Origin: Vicinamibacteria bacterium
GTDB taxonomy: Bacteria > Acidobacteriota > Vicinamibacteria > Fen-336
DNA: 64,000 nt
Assembly (NCBI GenBank): GCA_035570235.1
Contig: DATMML010000005.1
Coordinates: forward strand, 1-64,000
Reading direction: 5' to 3'
Within the stretch, counting starts at the first letter, position 1. Each line of letters begins with the position of its first letter. A program made the translations under genes and the position numbers. A model generated the notes under the pieces. That model did not search any database. It worked only from the letters and a program-made list of their open reading frames with translations, and was not told the origin of the DNA. Shown piece after piece: positions 39,086 through 49,200 of the stretch.

Positions 39086-40921
39086 ATGAATAAGCCAGTG
39101 CTAGTCCTAATGATGGCGGCGTTGGCGGTACCCGCGATGGCCGACGAGGGGTACGACTCGCACTCCTACGCTCCCACCGCCCGAATCCGTTACGTCGAGC
39201 CGTCGGTGACGCTGCAGAGGTACTCTTCTGACGACGGCTCGCAAGCCTCCTCGGAAGAGGCTCAAGCCAATGTCCCGTTTCTCCCGGGCGACCGCATGTG
39301 GACCGACAACGCCGGGCGTGCCGAGCTGCAGTTGGCAACGGATGTCTTCATCCGCATGGACACCCAGAGCTCCCTGGAGTACGTCTCCGAGGGAGCCCGG
39401 CCAGCCTTCCGGGTTGACTCGGGAGGGTTGTACGTTCATGCGCGCCAAGGCGGCGACCTGACCATAGAGACGCCCGGAGGGCTCGTGACGCTCCAGCGAA
39501 GCGGCGTCTACCGCATCGATGCGGACTCAGGTGAGACGCGTCTCACCGTGCTGCAAGGAAGCGCGTCGCTTGACTCGGGAAATCGCCAGGTCGATGTTCC
39601 AGGCGGGGAACGAACGTACGCCCAAAAGGGGGAGCCCCCGGAAGATCCTCAGCGCTTCGACCGCGCGGACAGTGATAACTTCGCCTCTTGGGACCGCACC
39701 CGCGAGAGCAGCGTCGCTGCCTACGCGGGCGAGAGTCGGCGCTACCTTCCGGCAGAGGTCGCATCCTACGCCGACGATCTGGACGCCAACGGCAGTTGGG
39801 CTGACGACGCCGAGGTCGGCCGCGTTTGGCGGCCAAACGTCGACGCGGATTGGTCTCCCTACTCCGACGGGCGCTGGACCTGGACCGTCTACGGCTGGAC
39901 TTGGTGCCCCTATGAGACCTGGGGCTGGGCTCCCTTCCACTACGGCCGCTGGGGTTTCGGCGCGCGGCTCGGCTGGTACTGGATCCCCGGTTCGGTCTGG
40001 GGGCCGGCCTGGGTCTCTTGGGCCCACGGCGGAGACTACGTGGGCTGGTGCCCCCTGGGCTTCCATGACCGGCCCGTCATCGGCATAGGCGTCAGTGGGG
40101 GGCGGTTCGGCGGGCGGGCCTGGTTCTATTCTCGCCGTGCCGACATCCTGGCGCCGCAAATCGCGCGGCACCGAATCTCAGCCAGTCCGGCGGTGGTCGG
40201 CGCAGTTAGGGTCTTGTCGTCTTCTCCCGTTGCCCAGCCGTCACGGGACTTCCGCACCGTCCACACCGTCCACGCGATGCCCGTGCCCACGGCACGGCTA
40301 CGCAGCCAGAGCGCGCCTCTCCCCTCGCGGTCCGCGATTCGCGGCGCGACGACTCCAAGAGACGGCGCCCGCGTCAGGATCCCGGAACGGTCGCCAAACG
40401 CGCGTCCGCAGGCTGGAATCGGCCGCACGACGGATCGGAATGGCCGGAGCACGTCCACCGCTCCCCGGCAGTTGCAGAACGAGCGTCCCGTTCCTCGGAG
40501 TCAGGACGGCCGCACCACAGACAGCGGAGGGTTCAACAGCGGCACGTCGGCTCGCCGCCGTGTCGACGCTCCGCCTCCGTCGGCTTCGCAAGTGCGGCAG
40601 AGTGAACCCCGTGGGCAAACAAGCGGTTGGAACCGGCCTTCAGTCCGTCAATCTGCGCCCCGCCCGGTAGAGAGGGTCACGCCTCCTGCGGCCCGGCCGG
40701 CCCCGAGTCGATCCCGCGATTACGGATCTGGGTTTGGAAATCGGTCCTTCCAGCCGCCTCGTCAGCAGCCGATGACCCATGCCCAGGTGTCCAGGCCACC
40801 CCGCGCGGACAGTGGGCCACGGTTCAGCCAACCGCACTCTGCACCTCCGCACGCCGAGTCGCGGCCAGCTCCACGTCCGGCCCAGGCGAGCGGACGTGAC
40901 CGGAACCCCCACGGCCGCTGA
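39086..40921 (+). CDS. FecR/DUF6600-like secreted protein
   Basis: 611 residues from ATG 39086. Signal peptide residues 1-19 (ending PAMADE). A FecR-like beta domain follows (about 60-200): VPFLPGDRMWTDNAGRAELQ, FRVDSGGLYVHARQGGDLTI, VDVPGGERTYAQKGEP. Next, about residues 245-340, is a Trp/Tyr-rich DUF6600-like region with repeats such as DWSPYSDGRWTWTVYGWTW and APFHYGRWGFGARLGWYWIP. The last 220 residues are low-complexity, rich in Arg, Pro, Ser and Gln, and probably disordered. Unlike true FecR it has no sigma-factor partner or membrane helix, so an envelope structural or surface role is more likely than signalling. Confidence 0.85.
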   Translation: MNKPVLVLMMAALAVPAMADEGYDSHSYAPTARIRYVEPSVTLQRYSSDDGSQASSEEAQANVPFLPGDRMWTDNAGRAELQLATDVFIRMDTQSSLEYVSEGARPAFRVDSGGLYVHARQGGDLTIETPGGLVTLQRSGVYRIDADSGETRLTVLQGSASLDSGNRQVDVPGGERTYAQKGEPPEDPQRFDRADSDNFASWDRTRESSVAAYAGESRRYLPAEVASYADDLDANGSWADDAEVGRVWRPNVDADWSPYSDGRWTWTVYGWTWCPYETWGWAPFHYGRWGFGARLGWYWIPGSVWGPAWVSWAHGGDYVGWCPLGFHDRPVIGIGVSGGRFGGRAWFYSRRADILAPQIARHRISASPAVVGAVRVLSSSPVAQPSRDFRTVHTVHAMPVPTARLRSQSAPLPSRSAIRGATTPRDGARVRIPERSPNARPQAGIGRTTDRNGRSTSTAPRQLQNERPVPRSQDGRTTDSGGFNSGTSARRRVDAPPPSASQVRQSEPRGQTSGWNRPSVRQSAPRPVERVTPPAARPAPSRSRDYGSGFGNRSFQPPRQQPMTHAQVSRPPRADSGPRFSQPHSAPPHAESRPAPRPAQASGRDRNPHGR

Positions 40922-41093
40922 GCGGGCCGGAAAAGGAGCCATGCTTTCGCGGCGTCGCCGGAGCTTTCCAGAGCAACCGTCAGCCATCCCCGGGGCCGGT
41001 CACTATCCGCGCGCTCGATGACCCCCGGCCCCGACCGCTATTTCCCGTGCTTCCCGTCGAACTCGGCGCTATGCTCGCGCCGAGGAGGTGTCT

Positions 41094-41636
41094 ATGCACG
41101 GGATTATCTTCTCGGAACTGAGGAAGTACGTGGACAGCAAGCTGGGCGGGGACGCCTGGGCCGGCCTGCTCCAAGCCGCGGGCCTTCCCGGGAAGCTCTA
41201 CATGCCCATCCACACCTACCCGGATCAGGAAGCGGTGGCCCTGGTCTCGGCCGCGGCGAAGATCACCGGGCAGCCGGTCGACGGCGTGCTCCAGCACTTC
41301 GGTGAGTTCATCGCTCCCGACCTCCTGCGGATGTATCGAGCGCTGCTGAAGAAGGAATGGAAGACCCTGGATATTCTCGAGCATACGGAGGAAACGATTC
41401 ATCGAGTAGTGCGCTCCCAGAACCCCGGCGCGGAGCCGCCTCGACTGCAGTGCACGCGCCTGAGCGCCACGACGCTCGTGATTGCCTACACTTCGAACCG
41501 AAAGATGTGCGGGGTAGCAAAGGGCATCGTCCGCGGCATCGCGGCCGAGTTCGGCGAGAAGGTGGTAATTTCCGAGTCGACGTGTATGCTCAAAGGGGGA
41601 ACCAAGTGCGAGATCTCCGTTCGTCTGGAGTCGTGA
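41094..41636 (+). CDS. Stand-alone H-NOX (heme NO-binding) protein
   Basis: 180 residues from ATG 41094, six bases after GAGGAGG; the GTG at 41088 is too close. The start MHGIIFSELRKYV is the H-NOX N-terminus. Key residues align with the family: the proximal heme ligand His103 in ETIHRVV, NPGAEPP with the conserved Pro115, and the propionate-binding Y132-x-S134-x-R136 in YTSNRK. Thus it should bind heme and sense NO (or O2). Bacterial H-NOX genes usually adjoin a histidine kinase or a cyclic-di-GMP enzyme; here neither does, so the output partner is unknown. Cys residues near the C-terminus (MCG, TCML, KCE) recall the zinc-bound cysteines found in some NO-sensing relatives. Confidence 0.88.
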   Translation: MHGIIFSELRKYVDSKLGGDAWAGLLQAAGLPGKLYMPIHTYPDQEAVALVSAAAKITGQPVDGVLQHFGEFIAPDLLRMYRALLKKEWKTLDILEHTEETIHRVVRSQNPGAEPPRLQCTRLSATTLVIAYTSNRKMCGVAKGIVRGIAAEFGEKVVISESTCMLKGGTKCEISVRLES

Positions 41637-42034
41637 AGAAGCTGCGGTCCCGGTGAACCCGCGTCCGGGTGGCCGCGCGTTGGGCAGGCTGGAGAATTCG
41701 CCAGAACGATGCCCCGGCCGCGAAGATCGGTGGATCTCACCCCGCGTCCGGTCGTAGTACGATGATGTGAGTGCGGGGAGTGTGCGAAACGCCTCGCAGC
41801 TTGACGGACTCAGGAGGGGCGTCAACGACGTGGGCGCCGACTCCGCCAGAGGTCATCGCATGAGGCACAGGAAAGCAACCAAGAAGAGGGTCGGGAAGCG
41901 GGCCGATCTGAAGATGGCTGGGCCGAGGCAGAGCCGTCGGGCGACCAAGGCTCGTACCTCCGCTGCGGGGGAGCGGGACGAGGGAGTCATCGACCTTTTC
42001 GTGAACACCTATCGTTCGCTCGGCTAGGCAGCTC
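41637..42034. other. Intergenic region with one possible small gene
   Basis: About 400 bp. A small hairpin ACCCG-CGTC-CGGGT lies at 41657-41670, just after the H-NOX stop. The only coding candidate is the small basic frame at 41860-42027. Confidence 0.4.
41860..42027 (+). CDS. Possible small basic protein
   Basis: A 55-codon frame starting MRHRKATKKRVGKRADLK, very rich in Lys and Arg and ending DEGVIDLFVNTYRSLG. It ends 7 bp before the next gene. No ribosome site is obvious and an in-frame GTG at 41767 would lengthen it to 86. The basic first part and acidic-hydrophobic tail are protein-like, but I do not recognise it and it could be spurious. Confidence 0.3.
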   Translation: MRHRKATKKRVGKRADLKMAGPRQSRRATKARTSAAGERDEGVIDLFVNTYRSLG

Positions 42035-42739
42035 GTGGCGCTCCGAAGTCGGACCAGATTTGTGGCCGGCTTCCTCGGCGAGTTCCTCGAGACCCAGTTT
42101 GTCGGCGGTCAGCTCACGGCTGACGAGTACCACTCGCGCAAACGCAGACTGGAGACCGACGCACGGAAGTTGAGCAGCCACCTTTTCGCGAAGACTTCCA
42201 GTGTCGACGACCCGGATCTTGGATCCTTGACGCTGCGGATGCTGCGGGAGCCCGATCTGCGGGAGTTCCCCTTTATCCAGGTAGTGCCACGCACGACAAA
42301 TCGCCGGCGGATCAGGTGCTTCGTCGGGCACCGCTTCACGGCGAACATCGAACGAAGCCTCCGCTACAATCTGCGGCATCTCCTCGAGCCGTACCGGATC
42401 GACCTCGAGTGGTCGGGCTACGACATCAGCGCCCACGACGTCTTCGAGGACATCATCCGCCGCATCCGCACGGCAGAGATGTGTCTTTTCGACAACCTCG
42501 GGACGCTCAACCGTCCGAACGTCTACGTGGAGGTGGGGATCGCCTATGCCCTCGAGCGGCCCCTCATCGTGTGCGAATACGTCGGGAAGCGCCGACCCCA
42601 CGCGGTGCCGGACACGGCGAGCGTGCCCTCCGACCTGGCGGGGATCCTCACGGTTCGGTATCGCACGTACGAGGAGCTTTGCCGGCAACTCTACTTCAAG
42701 CTACCGCTGTTCCTTAGCCGACATCAGCTCGTAGGCTAG
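42035..42739 (+). CDS. Nucleoside deoxyribosyltransferase/TIR-like domain protein
   Basis: 234 residues from a GTG. Residues 1-75 are basic and helical. Residues 93-200 form a Rossmann-like domain: IRCFVGHRFTANIERSLRYNL, YRIDLEWSGYDISAHDVFEDIIRRIRTAEMCLFDNLG, then RPNVYVEVGIAYALERPLIV. The P-N-V-Y-x-E-x-G-x-A-x-A-L pattern with a buried Glu166 is that of nucleoside 2-deoxyribosyltransferase-like and TIR-like nucleotide-cleaving domains used in antiphage and signalling proteins. A defence or NAD-related role is therefore possible but unproven; no partner sensor gene is evident. Confidence 0.65.
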   Translation: MALRSRTRFVAGFLGEFLETQFVGGQLTADEYHSRKRRLETDARKLSSHLFAKTSSVDDPDLGSLTLRMLREPDLREFPFIQVVPRTTNRRRIRCFVGHRFTANIERSLRYNLRHLLEPYRIDLEWSGYDISAHDVFEDIIRRIRTAEMCLFDNLGTLNRPNVYVEVGIAYALERPLIVCEYVGKRRPHAVPDTASVPSDLAGILTVRYRTYEELCRQLYFKLPLFLSRHQLVG

Positions 42740-43132
42740 CTCCGAGCGGCGGAGGGTCGCGATTGACTCCGAATCAACCGAGTTGCCTGTGACTGGGTAC
42801 CCCGACTTCCCGTGTGGCGGCCCACGCTCCCGGAACCCACGGTAGGGGCGCAAGGCCCTAGCTTCCTCACCACCCGGTTCGGGCTCTCCTTAATTAAAGA
42901 TCAGAGGGGGGGCGTCTCGACCTTGCCCAGCCCGTAAAAGTCCCTACCCGCCCAGGCGATTGTCCCGCTGCCCGCCTCGCTTCTGAGGGTTGCGCCACTG
43001 CGTCCCGCGCGAACACGCAAGGAAGACTGTGTTCTAGCTCACTGGACCTGCCGGGCGATTACTGTATACTCTCAACTCCTCCAAGGAAACGGGTTGGGCC
43101 TCTGCGTCCTCGGACACAGGGGTGTCAAATCC
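42740..43132. other. Intergenic region before the giant genes
   Basis: 393 bp without a gene, the leader and promoter region of the giant-protein pair. It contains TTAATTAA near 42890, a small hairpin (CTCCG/CGGAG, 42740-42754) and the promoter candidate at 43044-43070. No riboswitch could be confirmed. Confidence 0.4.
43044..43070 (+). promoter_or_regulatory. Candidate promoter of the giant-protein operon
   Basis: TATACT at 43065-43070 matches 5 of 6 of the -10 consensus. TGGACC at 43044-43049 is a partial -35 box with a 15-base spacer. Transcription would begin near 43077, about 55 bases before the GTG at 43133, which is the likely true start of the first giant gene. Confidence 0.35.
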
Positions 43133-43215
43133 GTGATTGCTCTCGAAAAGAGCTGGGAGTTCGTGCCCTGCAGAACGTCAGACCGAGTCTCCGCGTTGGC
43201 CTCAGTCTTGGTCTC

Positions 43216-46200
43216 TTGGCTTGGGCCATTCCGGCTTGGGCCCAAGCTCCACTGCGCAAGATCGGCGAAGCCGATCTTTCCATCCTTGGCGTCTCCGCGA
43301 CCGTCGACCCCCTGAACCCCTCGGTACCCAAGAATGTCGCCTCCGCGGTCAGGTTGGTCGTGACCGCGGGGGGGACGCCGCTCACCTCCGCGGACGTGCC
43401 GCGGTTCCTGGGAGCGGGATTTCAAGTCGCAGCGGAGCTTTCTGGTCCGGGGCTGCCGGGGACGATCACGATTCCCCAGGCGGGGTCGCCGCCTCTGGGA
43501 GACCCCCTTCTCCTGCCCCTCCCTCCTCTTGCCATCGGTGGCGACTACCTGCTCTCGAACCCCCGCATCGTCGTGGGCGGCCGATCCGTTCTCGACGCGG
43601 TCCCGCAGCAGATTACGGTTCATGTCATCGACCAGATCCTCGTCACCTCGGTCCAGACTCGCCCCCTGACCCTCGACGAGATCAAGGCCAGGGGCATCGT
43701 CCTCGACAGCAGCGCCTTCCTGGGCTTCGAGTTCACGTTGGGCTTGATGCTTGAGTCCACGCCCGTGAACTTCACCTTCCCTGTCGTCTTCAATAATCAG
43801 GGCGTCTCCGTGCCCCTGCCCATCACGCCTCCGCCCGACCCAACGCGGCAAGGCGTGTCCCTGTCCCTGCCTCCGCTTCCCACCATCGTTCCCGTGCTCC
43901 TCACGGGCAAGGACTCAAGCGGCCAGGACATCCCCCTCACCCTGCCCGGCGGCGCCCCCGTCCAGATCCCCGGCGTCCTCGTCATCCCCGGGAACGTCGG
44001 GTACCTCAAGCAGTTCTTCGCGGCTGATTTGTACGTGGCGAACGGCGCTCCCGCCGGTTCCGGCCTCGTCGTCCACAGCGTGACGGGAACCATCCACCTG
44101 CCCCCGGGGGCGGACGGCGTTGTTGGCACCGCGGACGATCCCCTCTCTCTCCCCGCTACGGTCAACGGCCCCCAGCCTTCCACCATGCCCGTGCGCAGTC
44201 TGGGTCCGGACGGCAAGCCCGATGTCGACACCCTGAACCCTGGAGACCAGGGGCAGGCCGAGTTCCTGATCAGAGGAGAGAAGGAAGGCTACGCGACCAT
44301 CGACTTCGGCATTGCCGCGGTGCTCGAGGGTCTCCCGGTGGGGCCGGTCAACGTGACGGGGAAGGCGAGTGGGGGCGTGCTGGTCCGGAACCCATTCTTC
44401 GACATGACTTTCACCGTGCCCTCGGTGGTGAGGCGGGGGGAGAAGTTCAAGCTCTTCACCACCATCACGAACATTGGCCAGGGCCTCGCCAACGCCCTCA
44501 CCGTCAGCCTGGACTCGGGAGCCCTGAGCGGCGTCCTGCTCCTCAGCGATCCCTCGCAGGTCATCGCCACGCTCAAGCCCGGGAACGCCCAGACCCTGGA
44601 GTTCGACTTCCAAAGCCAGAAGACCGGCCAGGTCGTGGCCAGCTACCTCCATCTCAACACCCAGGACGGGTCCACGGGGGAACTGAAGTTCACCCTCGGC
44701 ATTGGCGAGCGTGGTGTACCGCTCTCCCCGGACACCCTCGTCCTGCCGGCATCGGTTGACGCCCTGCCCACCGACGTCGTGGATGCAGCCATGCGCGTCC
44801 TGGGCCAGGCCTGGAGCGTAGCCAACGCCCCCAGCGGGACGCTGCCAAAAGGCGTCATCCGGACGAGCAAGACCGTCGTCTTCCAGAAGGGACTTGCCCT
44901 GGCCGAAGCCGGGCTCCGGGTCACCCTGGGCGAGAACCTGTCCGACGCCCTGCGCGACATTGGCGTCGATTTCTATGGCGGGCCGTCGCTCGACCCCGGC
45001 TTCGACCAGATCCTGCGGCAGACGGACGCCGGCCGAAGCCTGGCCCTTGCCCTCGGGAATGAGCTGGTGGGGGCTGTGATCCAGGCGGGTGGCCCCCTAC
45101 CCTACGAGAGAAGCTTCGCCCAGCTCCAGGCCTCGGGGCCCGATTTCATCTCGTTTGCGGTGGGTAGCGGGACGAGCGGCGCACCCGTCGACGTCGCCTT
45201 CGCCGACGGCGCGCTCCGGCAGAGCCTCAGCGGGACCACGGCCGCTGTGCCCCGCTCCGACATCCCGGGTGGCGTGATCGTTCCCCTGGGCCCCCCCGCC
45301 ACCGCGCCCCTGCTGGGCTTGCTGACCGCCCCCAGTGCCTCCCCCTACACCCTCCGGATCGCCGGACGGGGCGCGGGTCCGGTCGACATATCCGTCACCC
45401 TTCCCCGCGGTGACGGCACCCTCGTGCGGGGGTCCATCCTGGGGGTGGCCTTCACGGCTGGCCTCAGCGCCAAGCTCGCGATCGACCTCCTGCAGCCGGA
45501 TTCCCTCGTCCTCGCCGTGGACACCGCGGGAGACGGCACCTTTGCCACCGCGATGCCCCTCGTCACCGAGGTCATCTCACCCCAGGGCCCGCAGTTGCTG
45601 TCCGCAAACGTCATCGGTCCCGAGACCCTGGACGGTGCCAGTGCCTTCGGGTTGGACGTCGCCCTCCTCTTCGACCGCATCGTCGACGACACAGCGTCAT
45701 CCGCGCTCGGGACCTACCAGGTCCCCTCCAACTCGGTCGTGGCCGCCAAGCGGCAGCTGTCGGGACGGATCGTTTTCATGTCCCTGGCCGCGCCGGAGGG
45801 CCCCTACGTTCTCAGCTCGGTCAGCGAGAGCGGGATCTTGGACCCGCGGGGCACGCTCGGCCCCGCCCTCACCCAGCCCTTGCGGTCGCTCCTCCAGGAT
45901 GCGGGGGCCGTCGTCTCCGGGCGAGTATTCAACGCGGACGGGACCGCCGTCACCTCGGGGGTCGTGACCTACCTCAACCAGGCCGACATGTCCTGCATCT
46001 TCCCCTTCGAGAAGCCGCTTGCCGCCGTTTCCCTCAACGGTCAGGGTCGCTACCAGCTGCGGTACGTGCGGCAGGACAACTGCGGCTCTCCCTTCATGAT
46101 CTTGACCCAGGACCCCTCCAGCGGAGCGGTACGGCAGGTCTCGAGCTTCGTGCGGGCGGCGGGCGAGCGGATCGTGCTCGACCTGGCCCTGGAGGGGCGG

Positions 46201-49200
46201 GGCACGGTGGAGGGCACGGTCCGCGACATCCCCGGTCACCCCGTTCCCGGAGCCGTGGTCGTGGCCCTGAGCACGACCGATGCGCAGAGCGGGGGTACCG
46301 CCACCACGGATGGGCAGGGGCAATACGTCATTCCCGGAATCACCGTGGGCCCGGTGAGCGTGCGGGCCGCCAAGGGGACCTTCGTGGGCCGGGCCGCGGG
46401 GCGGGTGGACCGGGCGGGGACCGCCTCCGTCGTTGATGTGACGCTCAACACGGGATCGGTTCACGTCACGGGCACGGTGCTCCTCGTGCAGGGAACGGTC
46501 AGCTCCCCGCTTCCGGACGTCACCGTCGTCTACGGGGTCAGCGAGAACCCCTCATTGAACCCGACGCCGGTGGGGGTGACGAAGACCGCCGGGGACGGGA
46601 CCTACAGCCTCGATTCCATGCCCCCCGGATCTGTCGTGATCACCGCCTACAGCCAGTACGGAATCGTTGCCGTGGGCTTCGCGACCGTGGCCGGAGACCA
46701 GCTCACGGGGAAGAACCTCGTCTTCCAAGCCCAGGACCAGACCCTCTCCGGCACCGTCCAGGGTGTCGTACGCCTGCCCGATACGACACCCGCCCCGGGA
46801 GTCGTGGTGTCCATCGACGGCCGCGGCGTGCTGACGGACGCGACGGGGGCCTTCAGCATTCCCAACGCTCCCGTGAAGCCCAATGTGTCCCAGACCGTGT
46901 CCGCGGCCACGCAAGACGGGCTGCGTTCCGGATTTGCGACCTTCGTGCTCGGGTCGCCGAACCAGGTCGTGAGCGGGCTTGTCATCACCCTATCCGGCCT
47001 GGGCACGGCGAAGTTCACAGTCTTGGACCCCGCGGGGAAGCCCATTGCAAACCAGGAGCTCCGGACGCCCTGCGTCGACGTCTGCTGGTGCAGCGCCATG
47101 TCCACGGGCCCGGACGGGACCGTCACCTTTACGGGGGTCGGCCTCGGCGACTTCAACGTCAAGGCCATTCGTATGTCGGGCGGCGTGACGGACGTCGCCT
47201 ACGGGAAAGCCTCGATCAAGCGGGACGGCGACACCGGCTTCGGCGTCGTCCAATTCGCGGGCGCGGGGACGGTGACGGGCAAGGTCTTCAATCCTGACGG
47301 CACACCCTCCTTTGGCGCCTCCGTCGCCCTCTCTTCGCGGCACTTCTTCAACGATGGCCTGACCACCTGCGACCTGATCCAGGAGGTCTCGCATCGCTTC
47401 CAGACCGGGCCCGACGGGCTGTTCACCTTCACCGGCGTCAACGTCGGTCCGCTGGTGGCGTCCGCGAGTCAGCCCTTCTTCCCGACGGCGGTGGGGGTCA
47501 ACAGCACGCTCCTTCAGGACAGTCAGACCGTGACCTTGCCTCCCCTCCGGCTGGTCAACACCATTGCGGGGGTTCTCTCGGGAGCGGTCTTCCTACCTGA
47601 TGGCACGACCACGGCGGGAGCCGGGGTCCAGGTCACCGCCACCGGTCCCCTCCCCGACATTACGGTCACCACGGACGGGCAAGGTCAATACCACTTCGCG
47701 AAGATCCTCCCCGAGGGGCTCTACCAGGTGACGGTCAGCGACCCCGTCACGGGTGGGCTGGGTCGCGAGTCCGTCTACCTGGCCGCGGGCCAGGACACGA
47801 CCCACAACATGCGCCTCAAGGGAAGGGGCACGGTGACGGTCACGGTTGTGGATGGGGCGGGCAGTCCGGTGACTAGCGCCTTCGTTCGGGTCCGGGAGAC
47901 CGAATACCCGAATCGGGTCTACGAGGGGTCGATCGACGCCTCCAACCAGGGAGTGGCCACCTTCCCGAATGTCTTCGAGGGTCCGCTGAGCGTCGAGGCG
48001 TCGGACAGCTTCGGACGCGGCGGCCGCACGTCGGCCGTGCTGCCGCGGCCCGGCGGCACCACGATCAGCGTGCAGGTGAGCCTGACCGTCACCGGGACCG
48101 TTCAGGGCCACTTCTATATGCCCGACGGAGCAACCGTCATTCCCTTCGGGGTCGTCTCCCTCACCGCGGGCGGACGCACGATCGGCCAGGTCACGACCGC
48201 GGGGAGCGGGGACGTAGGATCCTTCTCGTTCTCCTTCGTCCCCGCGGGACCCGTGCGTCTGGACGCCCAGGATCCCCTGACCGGCCGGACCGGACTCGCG
48301 GTGGGGACGGTGGACAGCCAGGATCAGGTCGTTACCCTCAACGTCCTGGCCCAGGCTCTGGGCACGGTCACGGGGTCGGTCACGCAGAACGAGCAACCCG
48401 TCGCCTCCGTCAAGGTGGTGGTGGCGTCGGGAGCCTTCCAAGCCGTGACCTACAGCGACGGAACCGGGCAATACGTCATCAAAGGGGTGCCCGAAGGCCA
48501 CGTGGTCGTGACGGCGAGCTTCAGCGACGGCTCATTTTCCGGCACCGCCGCCGCCACCCTCACGGGCGAGGGCACCACGCTCACTGTGAACGTGGCCCTC
48601 CAGGGGTCCGGCCAGGTGACGGGGCAGGTCCTGAGCGCGGGCGGGGCGACCCCCGCCCCCACATCGCTGGTGTCGCTGCAGGTGAGCGGCAGCGCCAGCC
48701 TCACCACGACCACGGACGCCACCGGCAACTATCGCTTTGATCAGGTGCCCACGGGCCGGGCCAGCCTGACCGCGACCGTGCTGGGAAGCATCGACGAGGG
48801 GATGGCCACGGCCACCGTGCCCGCGGGGGGGGCGGTTCAGGTGCCGATCACCCTCAACGGGGTGGGGGTGTTGAGCGGGGTGGGGGTCGACTCGGCCGGC
48901 AACCCCGTGGACGGGACGTTGAAGATCACGGGCACGGGCTCCTTCCCTTACTTCTTCTACCTCATACTCTCCAAGGGAAGCGGGGGCACCTTCCAACTGC
49001 CCCAGGTCCTGGCTGGACCCTTCACAGCCGCGCTCACCTCCGTCTCCGCGGGGGGCGCCAACCTCTACGGCACCGCCTCGGAACGTGTGAGCCCGGGGCA
49101 GACGACTCAGCTGACGGTGGCTCTGCAGCCGACGGGGACCATCACGGGCAGCGTCCTCCGCCCCGACGGCAAGACCCCCGCATACGGAGCCTCCGTCACG

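Noticed and set aside
42820-42900. Possible cyclic-di-GMP (GEMM) riboswitch before the giant genes
   Set aside because: GGGGCGCAAGGCCCTAG looked like the GGGACGCAAAGCC element, but the conserved GGCAAACC half and the final tetraloop-receptor part are missing. A covariance-model search would settle it.
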